Program-made: the position numbers and the translations under genes
Notes under the pieces: model-generated
What the model saw: the letters and a program-made list of their open reading frames with translations, nothing else
Databases searched by the model: none
Told to the model about the DNA's origin: nothing
Source: Prodigiosinella aquatilis
Lineage (GTDB): Bacteria > Pseudomonadota > Gammaproteobacteria > Enterobacterales > Enterobacteriaceae
Direction: 5' to 3'
DNA length: 64,000 nt
Assembly (NCBI GenBank): GCA_030388725.1
Contig: CP128857.1
Coordinates: forward strand, 2,976,001-3,040,000
Shown here: piece after piece, positions 8,206-17,234 of the stretch
Layout of the letters: each line of letters starts with the position of its first letter
Numbering within the stretch: the stretch's first letter is position 1

Positions 8206-8332
8206 CGGGGTAGCAACCATCAGGCACCACTTAGGTGCGTTTCTGCATAACACAGATTTCGCTTGTAAAAGTGTGGATGGCTATTGCCCAAATCCGGCGA
8301 TAAGTCTCGGCTAAATGCAATGAGGTAACACC

Positions 8333-9991
8333 ATGACAACGACACTGTCGGCGTTAACGCCGAAGGAATATCAATCACAAGTTGCCATTATAGGCACGGG
8401 TCCGGTCGGGCTGATGATGGCCAATTATCTTGGTCAGCTCGGCATTGATGTGCTGGTGATTGAAAAGCTCGATGCGCTTATCGACTACCCTCGCGCCATT
8501 GGTATTGATGATGAATCATTACGCACCATTCAGTCCGTGGGATTGATTGAACAAGTCCTGCCGCATACCACTCCCTGGCACGCCATGCGTTTTTTAACCC
8601 CCAAAGGACGCTGTTTTGCCGACATTCAACCGATGACCGACGAATTTGGTTGGTCTCGACGTAACGCTTTTATTCAGCCTCAAGTCGATAAGGTGTTATG
8701 TGAAGGTCTGAAACGCTTCCCGAACGTACAGATGCGTTTTTCCCGGGAATTGACTCAGGTAACTCAGCAGGAACAAGGCGTCACGCTAACCCTGGACACC
8801 GCTGAGGGCAAACGAGAAATCGTCCATGCTCAGTGGCTGGTCGCCTGTGACGGCGGCAACAGTTTTGTGCGTCGTACACTGGGCATTGGGTTTGAAGGCA
8901 AAACCGCACCTAACCAGTGGATTGTGATTGATATCGCCAACGATCCACTCAGCACTCCGCATGTTTATCTGTGTTGCGATCCGGTCCGTCCCTACGTCTC
9001 TGCCGCGTTACCCCATGGTGTGCGCCGCTTTGAATTCATGGTGATGCCGGGAGAGACCGAAGAACAGCTAATCCAGCCGGACAACATACGCGCACTACTG
9101 GCAAATGTGTTGCCCGACCCGGATCGCGTCGAACTTATCCGTAAACGGGTCTATACCCACAACGCCCGGATTGCCAGTGAGTTTCGTCGGGATCGTATTC
9201 TGCTGGCAGGCGATGCCGCCCACATCATGCCGGTCTGGCAGGGTCAGGGGTATAACAGCGGCATGCGCGATGCGTTCAACCTTGCATGGAAACTGGCTCT
9301 GGTGGTGAATGGCGAAGCCAGTGACCAATTGCTGGATACCTACCAGCAAGAACGCCGGGATCATGCCAAAGCGATGATTGATTTATCCGTGATGGCAGGA
9401 AATGTCCTGGCGCCACCAAGGCGCTGGCAGGGTGTCGTACGTGATAGCCTGACCTGGGCCATGAACTTTTTTCCACCGGTAAAACGCTATTTCCTTGAAA
9501 TGCGCTTCAAACCAATGCCGGCCTATCGACAAGGGGCGTTGATCACCACAAATGACAAAGAGACGCCAATTGGTCGCCTGTTTATTCAACCCCCGGTACT
9601 GCTGGAAAACGGGAATCGAGTGTTACTCGACGACGTGATCGGGCCTCGCTTTGCGGTACTGGTATGGGGATCTAATCCCTTATGGGGACTGAATGCATCC
9701 CAGATAGCGCAATGGCGCCATGTGGGCGTCACGTTTATTGAGGTCGTACCGGATGTGCAACTGTCGGCGCTCGGCGACGGGATACCCGGCGTGATCCGGG
9801 TGGGGGATGTGACAGGCCGTTTACGTCATTGGTTCGCCGCCAACAAAGGCTCCGTCGCCATCCTGCGTCCAGACCGCTTTGTGGCTGGCGTGGCTATTCC
9901 ACAGACGTTGGGCGATACCCTCGATAATCTGGCGGCAATTATGACGCTCGCCCCATCATCTGTAGAAACACAGATTGAAAAGGTGGCCTGA
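8333..9991 (+). CDS. mhpA: 3-(3-hydroxyphenyl)propionate hydroxylase MhpA
   Basis: A 552-residue FAD monooxygenase that hydroxylates 3-(3-hydroxyphenyl)propionate to the 2,3-dihydroxy compound using NADH and oxygen. The N-terminal dinucleotide-binding motif GTGPVGLMMA and the second FAD motif GDAAHIMPVWQGQG are both present, and the length equals the E. coli enzyme (554). The start at 8333 is preceded by GAGGT. It is the first gene of mhpABCDFET, and mhpB begins two bases after its stop. Confidence 0.96.
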   Translation: MTTTLSALTPKEYQSQVAIIGTGPVGLMMANYLGQLGIDVLVIEKLDALIDYPRAIGIDDESLRTIQSVGLIEQVLPHTTPWHAMRFLTPKGRCFADIQPMTDEFGWSRRNAFIQPQVDKVLCEGLKRFPNVQMRFSRELTQVTQQEQGVTLTLDTAEGKREIVHAQWLVACDGGNSFVRRTLGIGFEGKTAPNQWIVIDIANDPLSTPHVYLCCDPVRPYVSAALPHGVRRFEFMVMPGETEEQLIQPDNIRALLANVLPDPDRVELIRKRVYTHNARIASEFRRDRILLAGDAAHIMPVWQGQGYNSGMRDAFNLAWKLALVVNGEASDQLLDTYQQERRDHAKAMIDLSVMAGNVLAPPRRWQGVVRDSLTWAMNFFPPVKRYFLEMRFKPMPAYRQGALITTNDKETPIGRLFIQPPVLLENGNRVLLDDVIGPRFAVLVWGSNPLWGLNASQIAQWRHVGVTFIEVVPDVQLSALGDGIPGVIRVGDVTGRLRHWFAANKGSVAILRPDRFVAGVAIPQTLGDTLDNLAAIMTLAPSSVETQIEKVA

Positions 9992-9992
9992 T

Positions 9993-10937
9993 ATGAGCGC
10001 CTATTTACACTGCCTGTCTCATACCCCGCTGGTGGGATATGTAGACCCGGAACCCGCTGTTCTCAATGCGGTAGATGATGTCATTGCTGCCGCCAGAAAG
10101 CGCATCGCCGAATTCAATCCCGAACTGGTCATCCTTTTTGCACCGGACCACTACAACGGTTTTTTCTACGATGTGATGCCGCCATTTTGCATGGCGATGG
10201 CCGCCACCTCGATTGGTGATTTTGACAGTGAACCCGGCGAGTTACCGGTTCCCGTCGATATCGCGCAGGCATGTGCCAGTGCACTGCTCCATGACGGTAT
10301 CGATATGGCCGTATCATGGTGTATGCAGGTCGATCATGGCTTCGCTCAACCACTCTCTTTCTTGCTGGGAGGGCTGGATCGCTGTCCGGTCTTACCGGTG
10401 TTCATCAACTGTGTGGCCCCGCCACTGCCGACGTTCCAGCGCACACGTCTGATGGGGGAAGCCATCGGGCGTTTTATCCGCAATCTCAATAAGCGCGTGT
10501 TGATCCTGGGGTCCGGCGGTCTGTCTCATCAGCCCCCGGTGCCTGAGCTGGCAGGGGCTGATGCCCATCTGCGTGACCGGTTGCTCGGCAGTGGTCGCAC
10601 CCTGCCGCCCCACGAGCGCGATCTTCGTCAACAACGCGTCATCAATGCTGCCCGCCAGTTTGTGGGGGATCCTCACTCGCTCCACCCTTTAAACCCGGTA
10701 TGGGACAACAGATTCCTGAACATTCTCGATCAAGGGCGTCTTGCCGAGCTCGATGCCATGAACAATGACGAATTATCTGCCATTGCCGGGAAATCAACCC
10801 ACGAAATTAAAACCTGGGTTGCCGCGTTTGCGGCGTTATCCGCGTATGGGTCTTACACCACGGAAGCACGCTATTACCGCCCAATCCCGGAATGGATCGC
10901 GGGTTTTGCCTCCATCAGTGCTGCACCACATCGTTAA
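9993..10937 (+). CDS. mhpB: Extradiol dioxygenase MhpB
   Basis: A 314-residue LigB-type extradiol dioxygenase that opens the ring of 2,3-dihydroxyphenylpropionate with Fe(II). Characteristic blocks are FAPDHYNGFFYDVMPPFC and MQVDHGFAQPL, almost identical to E. coli MhpB, and the length is the same. The ATG at 9993 has AGGTGG before it. Longer frames upstream would run into mhpA and are not needed. Confidence 0.96.
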   Translation: MSAYLHCLSHTPLVGYVDPEPAVLNAVDDVIAAARKRIAEFNPELVILFAPDHYNGFFYDVMPPFCMAMAATSIGDFDSEPGELPVPVDIAQACASALLHDGIDMAVSWCMQVDHGFAQPLSFLLGGLDRCPVLPVFINCVAPPLPTFQRTRLMGEAIGRFIRNLNKRVLILGSGGLSHQPPVPELAGADAHLRDRLLGSGRTLPPHERDLRQQRVINAARQFVGDPHSLHPLNPVWDNRFLNILDQGRLAELDAMNNDELSAIAGKSTHEIKTWVAAFAALSAYGSYTTEARYYRPIPEWIAGFASISAAPHR

Positions 10938-10956
10938 CCCTGTCAGGAGAATTATC

Positions 10957-11826
10957 ATGAACACACAATTGTCTTTCAACGAAGCAGAAACCAGTCATTT
11001 TGTTGATGTAGAAGAAAATGGCCAGCATCTGCGTATTCATTACAACGACTGTGGCAGCGGCAAAGAAACGGTCGTGATGTTACATGGCTCGGGTCCAGGG
11101 GCAACCGGCTGGGCGAACTTCAGCCGCAACATCGACCCGCTGGTAATGGCCGGTTACCGGGTCCTGTTGTTGGACTGCCCAGGTTGGGGTAAGAGTGATT
11201 CGATTGTGAACACGGGATCTCGCGCAGATCTCAATGCCCGAGTGCTGAAACAGGTGATCGATCACCTGGATATCGAGAAAGTGCATCTCCTTGGCAACTC
11301 CATGGGCGGACACAGTGCGGTGGCGTTTACCCTCAGTTGGCCTGAACGTACCGGCAAGCTGGTATTAATGGGGGGCGGTACCGGTGGTATGAGCCTGTTT
11401 ACGCCCATGCCGACGGAAGGGATCAAGCGCTTACAAGCGTTGTATCGGGAACCGAACATCGACAACCTGAAAGCGATGATGGATATTTTTGTCTTCGACA
11501 CCCGCGATTTGACAGACACCCTGTTTAAGACCCGGCTCGACAATATGCTGGCTCATCGTGATCATCTGGAAAACTTTATCAAAAGTAGCGAAGCCAACCC
11601 GAAACAATTCCCGGACTTCACCCCCCGACTAAATGAAATCAGTGCGCCGACACTGATTATCTGGGGCCGTAATGACCGTTTTGTGCCCATGGATGCCGGG
11701 CTGCGTTTACTTTCCGGAATACCGGGATCACAGTTGCACATTTTCCGCGATTGCGGTCACTGGGCTCAGTGGGAACACGCCGACACCTTCAACCGCATGG
11801 TTGTTGATTTTCTGGCCCACGCATAA
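10957..11826 (+). CDS. mhpC: Ring-fission product hydrolase MhpC
   Basis: A 289-residue alpha/beta hydrolase that cleaves 2-hydroxy-6-oxonona-2,4-dienedioate to succinate and 2-hydroxypenta-2,4-dienoate. The nucleophile elbow GNSMGGHSA, the oxyanion segment HGSGPGATGW and the late His in DCGHWAQWEH are visible. The start at 10957 follows AGGAGA, 19 bases after the mhpB stop. A much longer frame continues upstream but would overlap mhpB heavily. Confidence 0.96.
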   Translation: MNTQLSFNEAETSHFVDVEENGQHLRIHYNDCGSGKETVVMLHGSGPGATGWANFSRNIDPLVMAGYRVLLLDCPGWGKSDSIVNTGSRADLNARVLKQVIDHLDIEKVHLLGNSMGGHSAVAFTLSWPERTGKLVLMGGGTGGMSLFTPMPTEGIKRLQALYREPNIDNLKAMMDIFVFDTRDLTDTLFKTRLDNMLAHRDHLENFIKSSEANPKQFPDFTPRLNEISAPTLIIWGRNDRFVPMDAGLRLLSGIPGSQLHIFRDCGHWAQWEHADTFNRMVVDFLAHA

Positions 11827-11834
11827 AGGAGCCG

Positions 11835-12650
11835 ATGATGAGTCACCATGAACTTGACGCGTTGGCACTACAGCTACGCGACGCTGAGCATACCGGTCGT
11901 CCGATTGGTCCACTACGTGACATTCTGGGTATGGACAACGCCCAGGATGCCTACCTCATTCAACGACTGAATGTCGCGCACTGGACAGCGGAAGGCCGCC
12001 GGGTGGTGGGGCGGAAAATTGGGCTGACCAATCCGAAAGTCCAGCAACAACTGGGGGTTAATCAGCCCGATTTTGGCACCCTGTTTGCGGATATGTGCTT
12101 CGGCGATAATGATCCCATCCCCTGGGGTAACGTGATGCAACCCCGTATTGAGGCGGAAATCGCCCTGATCCTTAACCGGGACCTACCAAACACCGACACT
12201 ACTTTTGCTGAACTGGCGGCGGCAATTGAGTGGGTGGTTCCGGCACTGGAAATTGTTGGCAGCCGAATCCGTGACTGGTCAATCAGCTTCGTCGATACCG
12301 TGGCAGACAACGCCTCATGCGGATTGTTTGTACTGGGTGGGCCATTCCAACGTCTGGCCGGGGTAGATCTGCGTCACTGTATGATGCAAATGACTCGCAA
12401 TAACGAAATAGTTTCTACCGGTCAGGGCAGTGAATGTCTCGGTAATCCTATCAACGCCGCCGTCTGGCTGGCGCGAAAGATGGCAACGCTTGGTGAACCG
12501 CTACGCAAAGGCGACCTGATTTTAACCGGTGCGTTGGGGCCAATGGTCAATGTCAATGCCGGGGATCATTTCGAAGCCACCATCAGTGGTATTGGCTGTG
12601 TCGCCACCCGTTTCTCTCACACCGCCGGACAGGAGTATCCCCATGAATAA
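11835..12650 (+). CDS. mhpD: 2-hydroxypentadienoate hydratase MhpD
   Basis: A 271-residue fumarylacetoacetate-hydrolase-fold hydratase that converts 2-hydroxypentadienoate to 4-hydroxy-2-oxovalerate. GRKIGLTNPKVQQQLGV, PRIEAEIA and the C-terminal LTGALGPMVNV are typical of the MhpD/BphH group. Two adjacent ATGs (11835 and 11838) both fit the ribosome site AAGGAG. It overlaps mhpF by eight bases. Confidence 0.95.
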   Translation: MMSHHELDALALQLRDAEHTGRPIGPLRDILGMDNAQDAYLIQRLNVAHWTAEGRRVVGRKIGLTNPKVQQQLGVNQPDFGTLFADMCFGDNDPIPWGNVMQPRIEAEIALILNRDLPNTDTTFAELAAAIEWVVPALEIVGSRIRDWSISFVDTVADNASCGLFVLGGPFQRLAGVDLRHCMMQMTRNNEIVSTGQGSECLGNPINAAVWLARKMATLGEPLRKGDLILTGALGPMVNVNAGDHFEATISGIGCVATRFSHTAGQEYPHE

Positions 12651-13593
12651 AGTTAACGTTGCCATTATTGGCTCGGGCAATATCGGCACGGATTTGATGA
12701 TCAAGATCCTGCGCCAGAGTAACCATCTCAACGTCGCGGCGATGGTAGGAATTGACCCCGATTCCGACGGGCTGGCACGGGCACGACGTATGGGCGTACC
12801 AACCACGCACGAGGGGGTAAAAGGGCTTATTGCCATGCCTGGGTTTGCCGACATCCGTATTGTATTCGATGCGACCAGCGCCGGTGCCCATGTCCACAAT
12901 GATGCCTTATTGCATGCCGCGAAACCGGATATTCAACTGGTCGATCTCACCCCTGCCGCCATCGGTCCGTACTGTGTGCCGGTGGTTAATCTGTCCGAAA
13001 ACCTCACCCAGAGGAATGTCAATATGGTGACTTGTGGCGGGCAGGCCACCATTCCAATCGTCGCGGCAATCTCATCCGTGTGCCAGGTGCACTATGCCGA
13101 AATCATCGCTTCCATCGCGAGTAAATCCGCCGGTCCCGGCACCCGCGCCAATATCGATGAATTTACCGAAACGACCTCACGAGCGATTGAAGTGGTAGGC
13201 GGAGCCAGCAAAGGCAAAGCGATCATCATTCTCAACCCCGCAGAACCACCACTGATGATGCGGGATACAGTATATGTGCTCAGTGAAGCGGCATCCCAGA
13301 AGCATGTTGAGGAGGCCATCCATCTCATGGCAGCAGCGGTGCAGGCGTATGTACCTGGTTACCGCCTGAAACAGGCGGTTCAGTTCGACGTCATCCCACC
13401 GGAACGACCATTGCATATTCCCGGTGTCGGGGATTTCTCAGGGCTGAAAACCGCTGTCTACCTGGAAGTATTGGGGGCAGCGCACTACTTGCCCGCGTAT
13501 GCGGGGAACCTGGACATCATGACCTCTGCCGCACTCGCGACCGCCGAGCGGATGGCCGAGTATCAACGTCAATCAGCAGGAGCCATAGCATGA
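12643..13593 (+). CDS. mhpF: Acylating acetaldehyde dehydrogenase MhpF
   Basis: A 316-residue NAD/CoA-dependent enzyme that turns acetaldehyde from MhpE into acetyl-CoA, working as a channelling complex with MhpE. The Rossmann motif IIGSGNIGTD at the N-terminus and the active Cys in VTCGGQATIP are present. Length equals the E. coli protein. The start at 12643 lies within the end of mhpD (ATGAATAA overlap), and the stop overlaps the mhpE start by four bases. Order F before E is as in E. coli. Confidence 0.96.
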   Translation: MNKVNVAIIGSGNIGTDLMIKILRQSNHLNVAAMVGIDPDSDGLARARRMGVPTTHEGVKGLIAMPGFADIRIVFDATSAGAHVHNDALLHAAKPDIQLVDLTPAAIGPYCVPVVNLSENLTQRNVNMVTCGGQATIPIVAAISSVCQVHYAEIIASIASKSAGPGTRANIDEFTETTSRAIEVVGGASKGKAIIILNPAEPPLMMRDTVYVLSEAASQKHVEEAIHLMAAAVQAYVPGYRLKQAVQFDVIPPERPLHIPGVGDFSGLKTAVYLEVLGAAHYLPAYAGNLDIMTSAALATAERMAEYQRQSAGAIA

Positions 13594-14597
13594 ATAAAAA
13601 ACTCTATATCTCCGATGTCACACTACGTGATGGTATGCATGCTATTCGCCACCAGTACTCATTGGATGATGTCCGTATTATCGCCCAGGCGCTGGATAGC
13701 GCGGGAGTGGACTCCATTGAAGTCACCCACGGGGATGGATTACAAGGCTCAAGCTTTAACTACGGATTCGGCGCCCACACAGATGTAGAGTGGATTGAAG
13801 CGACAGCAGATGTTGTCAAACAGGCCAGTATCGCCACCTTACTGATCCCAGGTATCGGTACCATCCATGATCTGAAGAGTGCCTGGCGCGCAGGAGCCCG
13901 TGTGGTACGCGTTGCCACCCATTGCACTGAAGCAGACGTCTCCCGCCAACATCTGGAATGGGCGCGGGAAGCCGGGATGGATGCAGTGGGTTTCCTGATG
14001 ATGAGCCACATGACCACTCCCGAAAACCTGGCCCATCAGGCAAAACTGATGGAAAGCTATGGTGCCACCTGCATATATGTGGTGGATTCCGGCGGTGCCA
14101 TGAATATGCACGATATCCGTGCCCGATTCCGGGCCCTGAAAGCGGAGCTAAAACCAGAAACCCAAACCGGTATCCACGCTCACCATAACCTGAGCCTTGG
14201 CGTCGCCAACTCGCTGGTGGCAGTGGAAGAAGGCTGTGATCGTATCGACGCCAGTCTTGCCGGGATGGGCGCGGGCGCGGGTAACGCCCCACTGGAAGTG
14301 TTTATTGCCGCCATCGACAAACAGGGCTGGCAGCATGGCACTGACCTGTATACGTTGATGGATGCGGCGGAGAATCTGGTGCGGCCACTTCAGGACAGGC
14401 CGGTCAGGGTTGACAGAGAAACGCTGGCGCTGGGCTATGCTGGCGTCTATTCGAGTTTTTTGCGTCACTGCGAAGTGGCCGCCGCTCGCTACGGGCTAAA
14501 TACAGTGGATATCCTGGTTGAACTGGGTAAGAGGCGAATGGTGGGAGGCCAGGAGGATATGATCGTCGATGTCGCTCTTGATCTTACTCGTCAGTAA
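13590..14597 (+). CDS. mhpE: 4-hydroxy-2-oxovalerate aldolase MhpE
   Basis: A 335-residue HMG-CoA-lyase-like aldolase that splits 4-hydroxy-2-oxovalerate into pyruvate and acetaldehyde. The family opening TLRDGMHAIRHQ and the metal-binding HAHHNLSLG are both visible. ATGA overlap with mhpF suggests coupled translation, which fits the known MhpE-MhpF complex. Length is two residues shorter than E. coli MhpE. Confidence 0.96.
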   Translation: MNKKLYISDVTLRDGMHAIRHQYSLDDVRIIAQALDSAGVDSIEVTHGDGLQGSSFNYGFGAHTDVEWIEATADVVKQASIATLLIPGIGTIHDLKSAWRAGARVVRVATHCTEADVSRQHLEWAREAGMDAVGFLMMSHMTTPENLAHQAKLMESYGATCIYVVDSGGAMNMHDIRARFRALKAELKPETQTGIHAHHNLSLGVANSLVAVEEGCDRIDASLAGMGAGAGNAPLEVFIAAIDKQGWQHGTDLYTLMDAAENLVRPLQDRPVRVDRETLALGYAGVYSSFLRHCEVAAARYGLNTVDILVELGKRRMVGGQEDMIVDVALDLTRQ

Positions 14598-14683
14598 TTC
14601 CTGATAGTCGAATGATGATAACGCGTCAGCAACGAACTGACGCATCGCATAACGCGCTGTCACTTTACCTGCAGGTACCTATT

Positions 14684-15892
14684 ATGAGTATGAACATCGC
14701 CCTACCTACGTCCCGATTACTGTTAACTATCTCGTTGTGCTTTCTTGTCGCTTTAATGGAAGGACTTGATTTACAGGCTGCGGGTATTGCCGCGCCTGGG
14801 ATAGCTACCGCGTTCTCCTTCGATAAAATGCAAATGGGCTGGATTTTCAGCGCCGGTATCCTCGGGCTATTACCTGGAGCGCTGGCCGGAGGCTGGCTGT
14901 CAGACCGATATGGCCGCAAACCGATTCTGTTTGGCTCCATGGCATTATTTGGTCTGTTTTCTCTTGCAACAGCACTCTCCTGGAATTTCCCCGCCCTGGT
15001 GCTCGCCCGCTTTCTAACCGGTGTTGGATTGGGTGCCGCCCTACCCAATCTGATTGCACTATGTTCGGAAGCGGCAGGGCCACGTTTGCGAGGTATCGCC
15101 GTCAACGTGATGTACTGTGGCGTACCGCTCGGTGCGGCATTCGCAGCGTTCACTGGTACTTTTGTCAGTATTGGTGAGTGGAAAACCGTTTTCTGGATTG
15201 GCGGATTCACGCCGCTGGCACTGTTGCCGTTACTTGGCTGGTTGCTACCGGAATCAGCGCATTATCAACGCCAAAACAGAGCAGCCCCACCCCCCGTGCA
15301 AGTGTTGTTTACTCCCGGCACGATACGGGCAACCGGCTTACTGTGGCTGTGTTATTTCTTCACCCTGCTAGTGGTGTATATGCTGATCAACTGGTTACCC
15401 TTGTTACTGGTAGGTCAGGGTTTTTCATCAGGTGAAGCCAGTTGGGTGATGCTGCTTCTGCAACTGGGCGCTACTTTGGGAACCTTATCGCTGGGATATT
15501 TAATGACCCGGTTGAACGCGCTGGCGATGGCAACATTAATCTACCTCGGCATGTTGACGGCATTGCTGGTATTGGCCAGTGCCGAACAACTCAGCACCAT
15601 GCTGCTGGCTGGCTTTATTGCCGGGTTCTTCGCAACCGGGGGTCAAGGGGTCTTGTATGCGCTGGCCCCTCTGTTTTATCCCACCGAGATTCGTGCCACC
15701 GGCGTTGGCACGGCGGTGGCAGTCGGGCGCTTGGGCGCAATGAGCGGCCCGTTGCTGGCAGGAAAAATGCTGTCCCTTGGCACCGGGGCAATAGGCGTAA
15801 TGGGCGCGGCAGCACCGGGGCTGGTGATCGCAGGCGTTGCCGTGTTCTGGTTGTTCAACTGGCAACAGCAGCAGTCTCTGGCTAAAGGCTGA
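14684..15892 (+). CDS. mhpT: 3-hydroxyphenylpropionate transporter MhpT
   Basis: A 402-residue MFS transporter of the aromatic acid:H+ symporter family, placed as in E. coli at the end of the mhp operon. Strongly conserved parts include VALMEGLDLQAAGIAA in the first segment, WLSDRYGRKPI in the first cytoplasmic loop and GVGTAVAVGRLGAMSGP near the end. Twelve hydrophobic segments are apparent. The ATG at 14684 makes the N-terminus equivalent to E. coli MhpT; an in-frame ATG at 14612 would add 24 polar residues and is less likely. Confidence 0.94.
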   Translation: MSMNIALPTSRLLLTISLCFLVALMEGLDLQAAGIAAPGIATAFSFDKMQMGWIFSAGILGLLPGALAGGWLSDRYGRKPILFGSMALFGLFSLATALSWNFPALVLARFLTGVGLGAALPNLIALCSEAAGPRLRGIAVNVMYCGVPLGAAFAAFTGTFVSIGEWKTVFWIGGFTPLALLPLLGWLLPESAHYQRQNRAAPPPVQVLFTPGTIRATGLLWLCYFFTLLVVYMLINWLPLLLVGQGFSSGEASWVMLLLQLGATLGTLSLGYLMTRLNALAMATLIYLGMLTALLVLASAEQLSTMLLAGFIAGFFATGGQGVLYALAPLFYPTEIRATGVGTAVAVGRLGAMSGPLLAGKMLSLGTGAIGVMGAAAPGLVIAGVAVFWLFNWQQQQSLAKG

Positions 15893-15913
15893 CCGGCAGG
15901 ACAACGTGACATA

Positions 15914-15940
15914 AAAAGCCACTGTCATGAAGTGGCTTTT
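15914..15940 (+). terminator. Rho-independent terminator of the mhp operon
   Basis: AAAAGCCACT and AGTGGCTTTT pair over ten bases around a 7-base loop, 22 bases after the mhpT stop, and the right arm ends in T residues. It can also work for transcription from the other side. Confidence 0.8.
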
Positions 15941-16025
15941 ATCATCAGGTTCCGATGACGAAAACGATCATCTGTCTCGCTGGTGTGGTACTGAATGGTG
16001 CTGAGAACTGCCGTATGATTGAGGG

Positions 16026-16721
16026 TCATTTATCGACTGTCGGCGCCAGTTGATCATTACCTTTACTATCCACACTGTTAAACAGCTTTTCATGACCATC
16101 CTGAATATCGTCCTGAATCGCCAATCTGGCGGCCTCTGGATCACTGTTTCTCAGCGCTGCCAGCACTTCCTGATGATGACCGATAGCCATGTGTTGTGAA
16201 AACTGGGCATAGGACTGCGCAATCAGCGGTCCGGTTCTCATCCACAAACGATCCAGAAAACTGCAAAGCAGTGGCATCTGCGCGGTTTGCGCCAATAGCA
16301 AATGGAATTCGCTGTTCAACCGCAGCGCATCCACGAAATCTGCCTTGTTAATCGCCTTAATATTTAACGCGATGTTCTCTTCAATCTGCGACAATCGGGT
16401 TGGTGTTACCAGACGAGCAGCGTTCTCCGCGCCAATGCCTTCAATGGCAATACGCAATGTGCGTATTTCCAGATACTGCGCCAGCGTCAGTTCCGGCACC
16501 CGAATATCCCTTGGGGTGCGAAGTTCCAGGGCCTGTTCTTTCGCCAGTTGCAAAATAGCGTCGCGCACCGGTGTGACGCTGGTTCCCAGTTGTGCCGCCA
16601 ACTCTCTGATACGCAGACGATCATTCGGCTTAAGCCGCCCGGTAATCAATGCATCGCGTAATGTTGCATAAACACTGGCACTTAAACCGGCGCGATTAAT
16701 AGACGCAATCGGATAGTTCAC
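16026..16721 (-). CDS. GntR-family (FadR subgroup) regulator
   Basis: A 231-residue regulator with an N-terminal winged helix (VYATLRDALITGRLKP and IRELAAQLGTSVTPVRDAI) and an all-helical FCD ligand domain. In the FCD domain, residues such as RLNSEFHLLLAQ and IGHHQEVLAAL would supply the metal- and ligand-binding histidines. It stands alone between the mhp terminator and an ERIC element. Its target is unknown; mhp already has MhpR, so control of an unlinked acid-catabolic gene is equally possible. Confidence 0.85.
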   Translation of the reverse strand: MNYPIASINRAGLSASVYATLRDALITGRLKPNDRLRIRELAAQLGTSVTPVRDAILQLAKEQALELRTPRDIRVPELTLAQYLEIRTLRIAIEGIGAENAARLVTPTRLSQIEENIALNIKAINKADFVDALRLNSEFHLLLAQTAQMPLLCSFLDRLWMRTGPLIAQSYAQFSQHMAIGHHQEVLAALRNSDPEAARLAIQDDIQDGHEKLFNSVDSKGNDQLAPTVDK

Positions 16722-16790
16722 TCATTCACCCAATAGATAGTCATAAGAAAAGGAAAACAGATAATGTGTTTAGCGAAGATTCACTGGTTA

Positions 16791-16917
16791 TATACCCCAA
16801 ATAATTCGAGTTGCAGGAAGGCGGCAAGCGAGCGAATCCCGATAAGCTTACTCAGGTAAGTGATTCGGGTGAGCGAACGTAGCCAACATACCTGCAACTT
16901 GAAGTATGACGGGTATA
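16791..16917. repeat. ERIC element (127 bp), near full length
   Basis: The unit starts TATACCCCAAATAATTCGAG and ends with CTTGAAGTATGACGGGTATA, the two imperfectly complementary ends of an enterobacterial repetitive intergenic consensus element. The centre has the usual pattern of GTGAATCCC-type and TAAGTGATTCGGG arms. It lies upstream of the GntR gene and 317 bases before hydN. A second, more diverged copy is at 24484-24611. Confidence 0.9.
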
Positions 16918-17234
16918 AACAACAGATACCTTATGGCAATATATACCCTAAAAGTGAGATCGCTTACCACGAGTACCCACAGAGACGTATCCATCACGCG
17001 CTACTACCCACCGTCGTCAAATCTGCCGACACACTACGGCCAGCATTCGTCACTCAGCGCTTAGCAACGTATAACCCGGCTAAAAATAATATTTAATACT
17101 TTATAAATCAAATAATTAATACATAAAGAACAATCCTGGCATAAACCCTGCTTTAGGTGTGGTGATGTGTCGGCAGCAAGTCTATTGTCGACAAAACCGC
17201 AATTTAACCTGAGCCGAGGAAGGAGAAAGATGTC
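16918..17234. other. hydN upstream region
   Basis: The 317 bases between the ERIC element and hydN contain no convincing gene. They hold the sigma-54 promoter at 17137-17152 and two copies of the octamer TGCCGACA in opposite orientation (17024-17031 and 17168-17175), which could be FhlA contact sites. A further TGTCGACA lies near 17186. The rest is AT-rich. Confidence 0.55.
17137..17152 (+). promoter_or_regulatory. Sigma-54 promoter of hydN-fdhF
   Basis: TGGCATAAACCCTGCT fits the -24/-12 consensus, with GG at 17138-17139 and GC at 17150-17151 in exact spacing. Transcription would begin near 17162, leaving a leader of about 70 bases before hydN. E. coli hyd/fdhF genes are also sigma-54 and FhlA dependent, and fhlA lies downstream. 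Confidence 0.88.

Larger units (their letters stand above)
7949..8332. other. mhpR-mhpA intergenic control region
   Basis: This 384-base stretch holds the MhpR operator (7996-8010), a sigma-70-like promoter (8028-8055), a small upstream reading frame (8095-8205) and a C-rich/G-rich pair around 8190-8210 that could form a weak hairpin. The predicted mhpA leader is about 270 bases, long for a catabolic operon. The mhpA ribosome site GAGGT lies at its end. A CRP site is expected from E. coli, but I could not place one with confidence. Confidence 0.6.

Noticed and set aside
13816..14292. Long antisense frames within mhpE and other mhp genes
   Set aside because: They mirror strong coding sequence in the sense strand and have no independent support.
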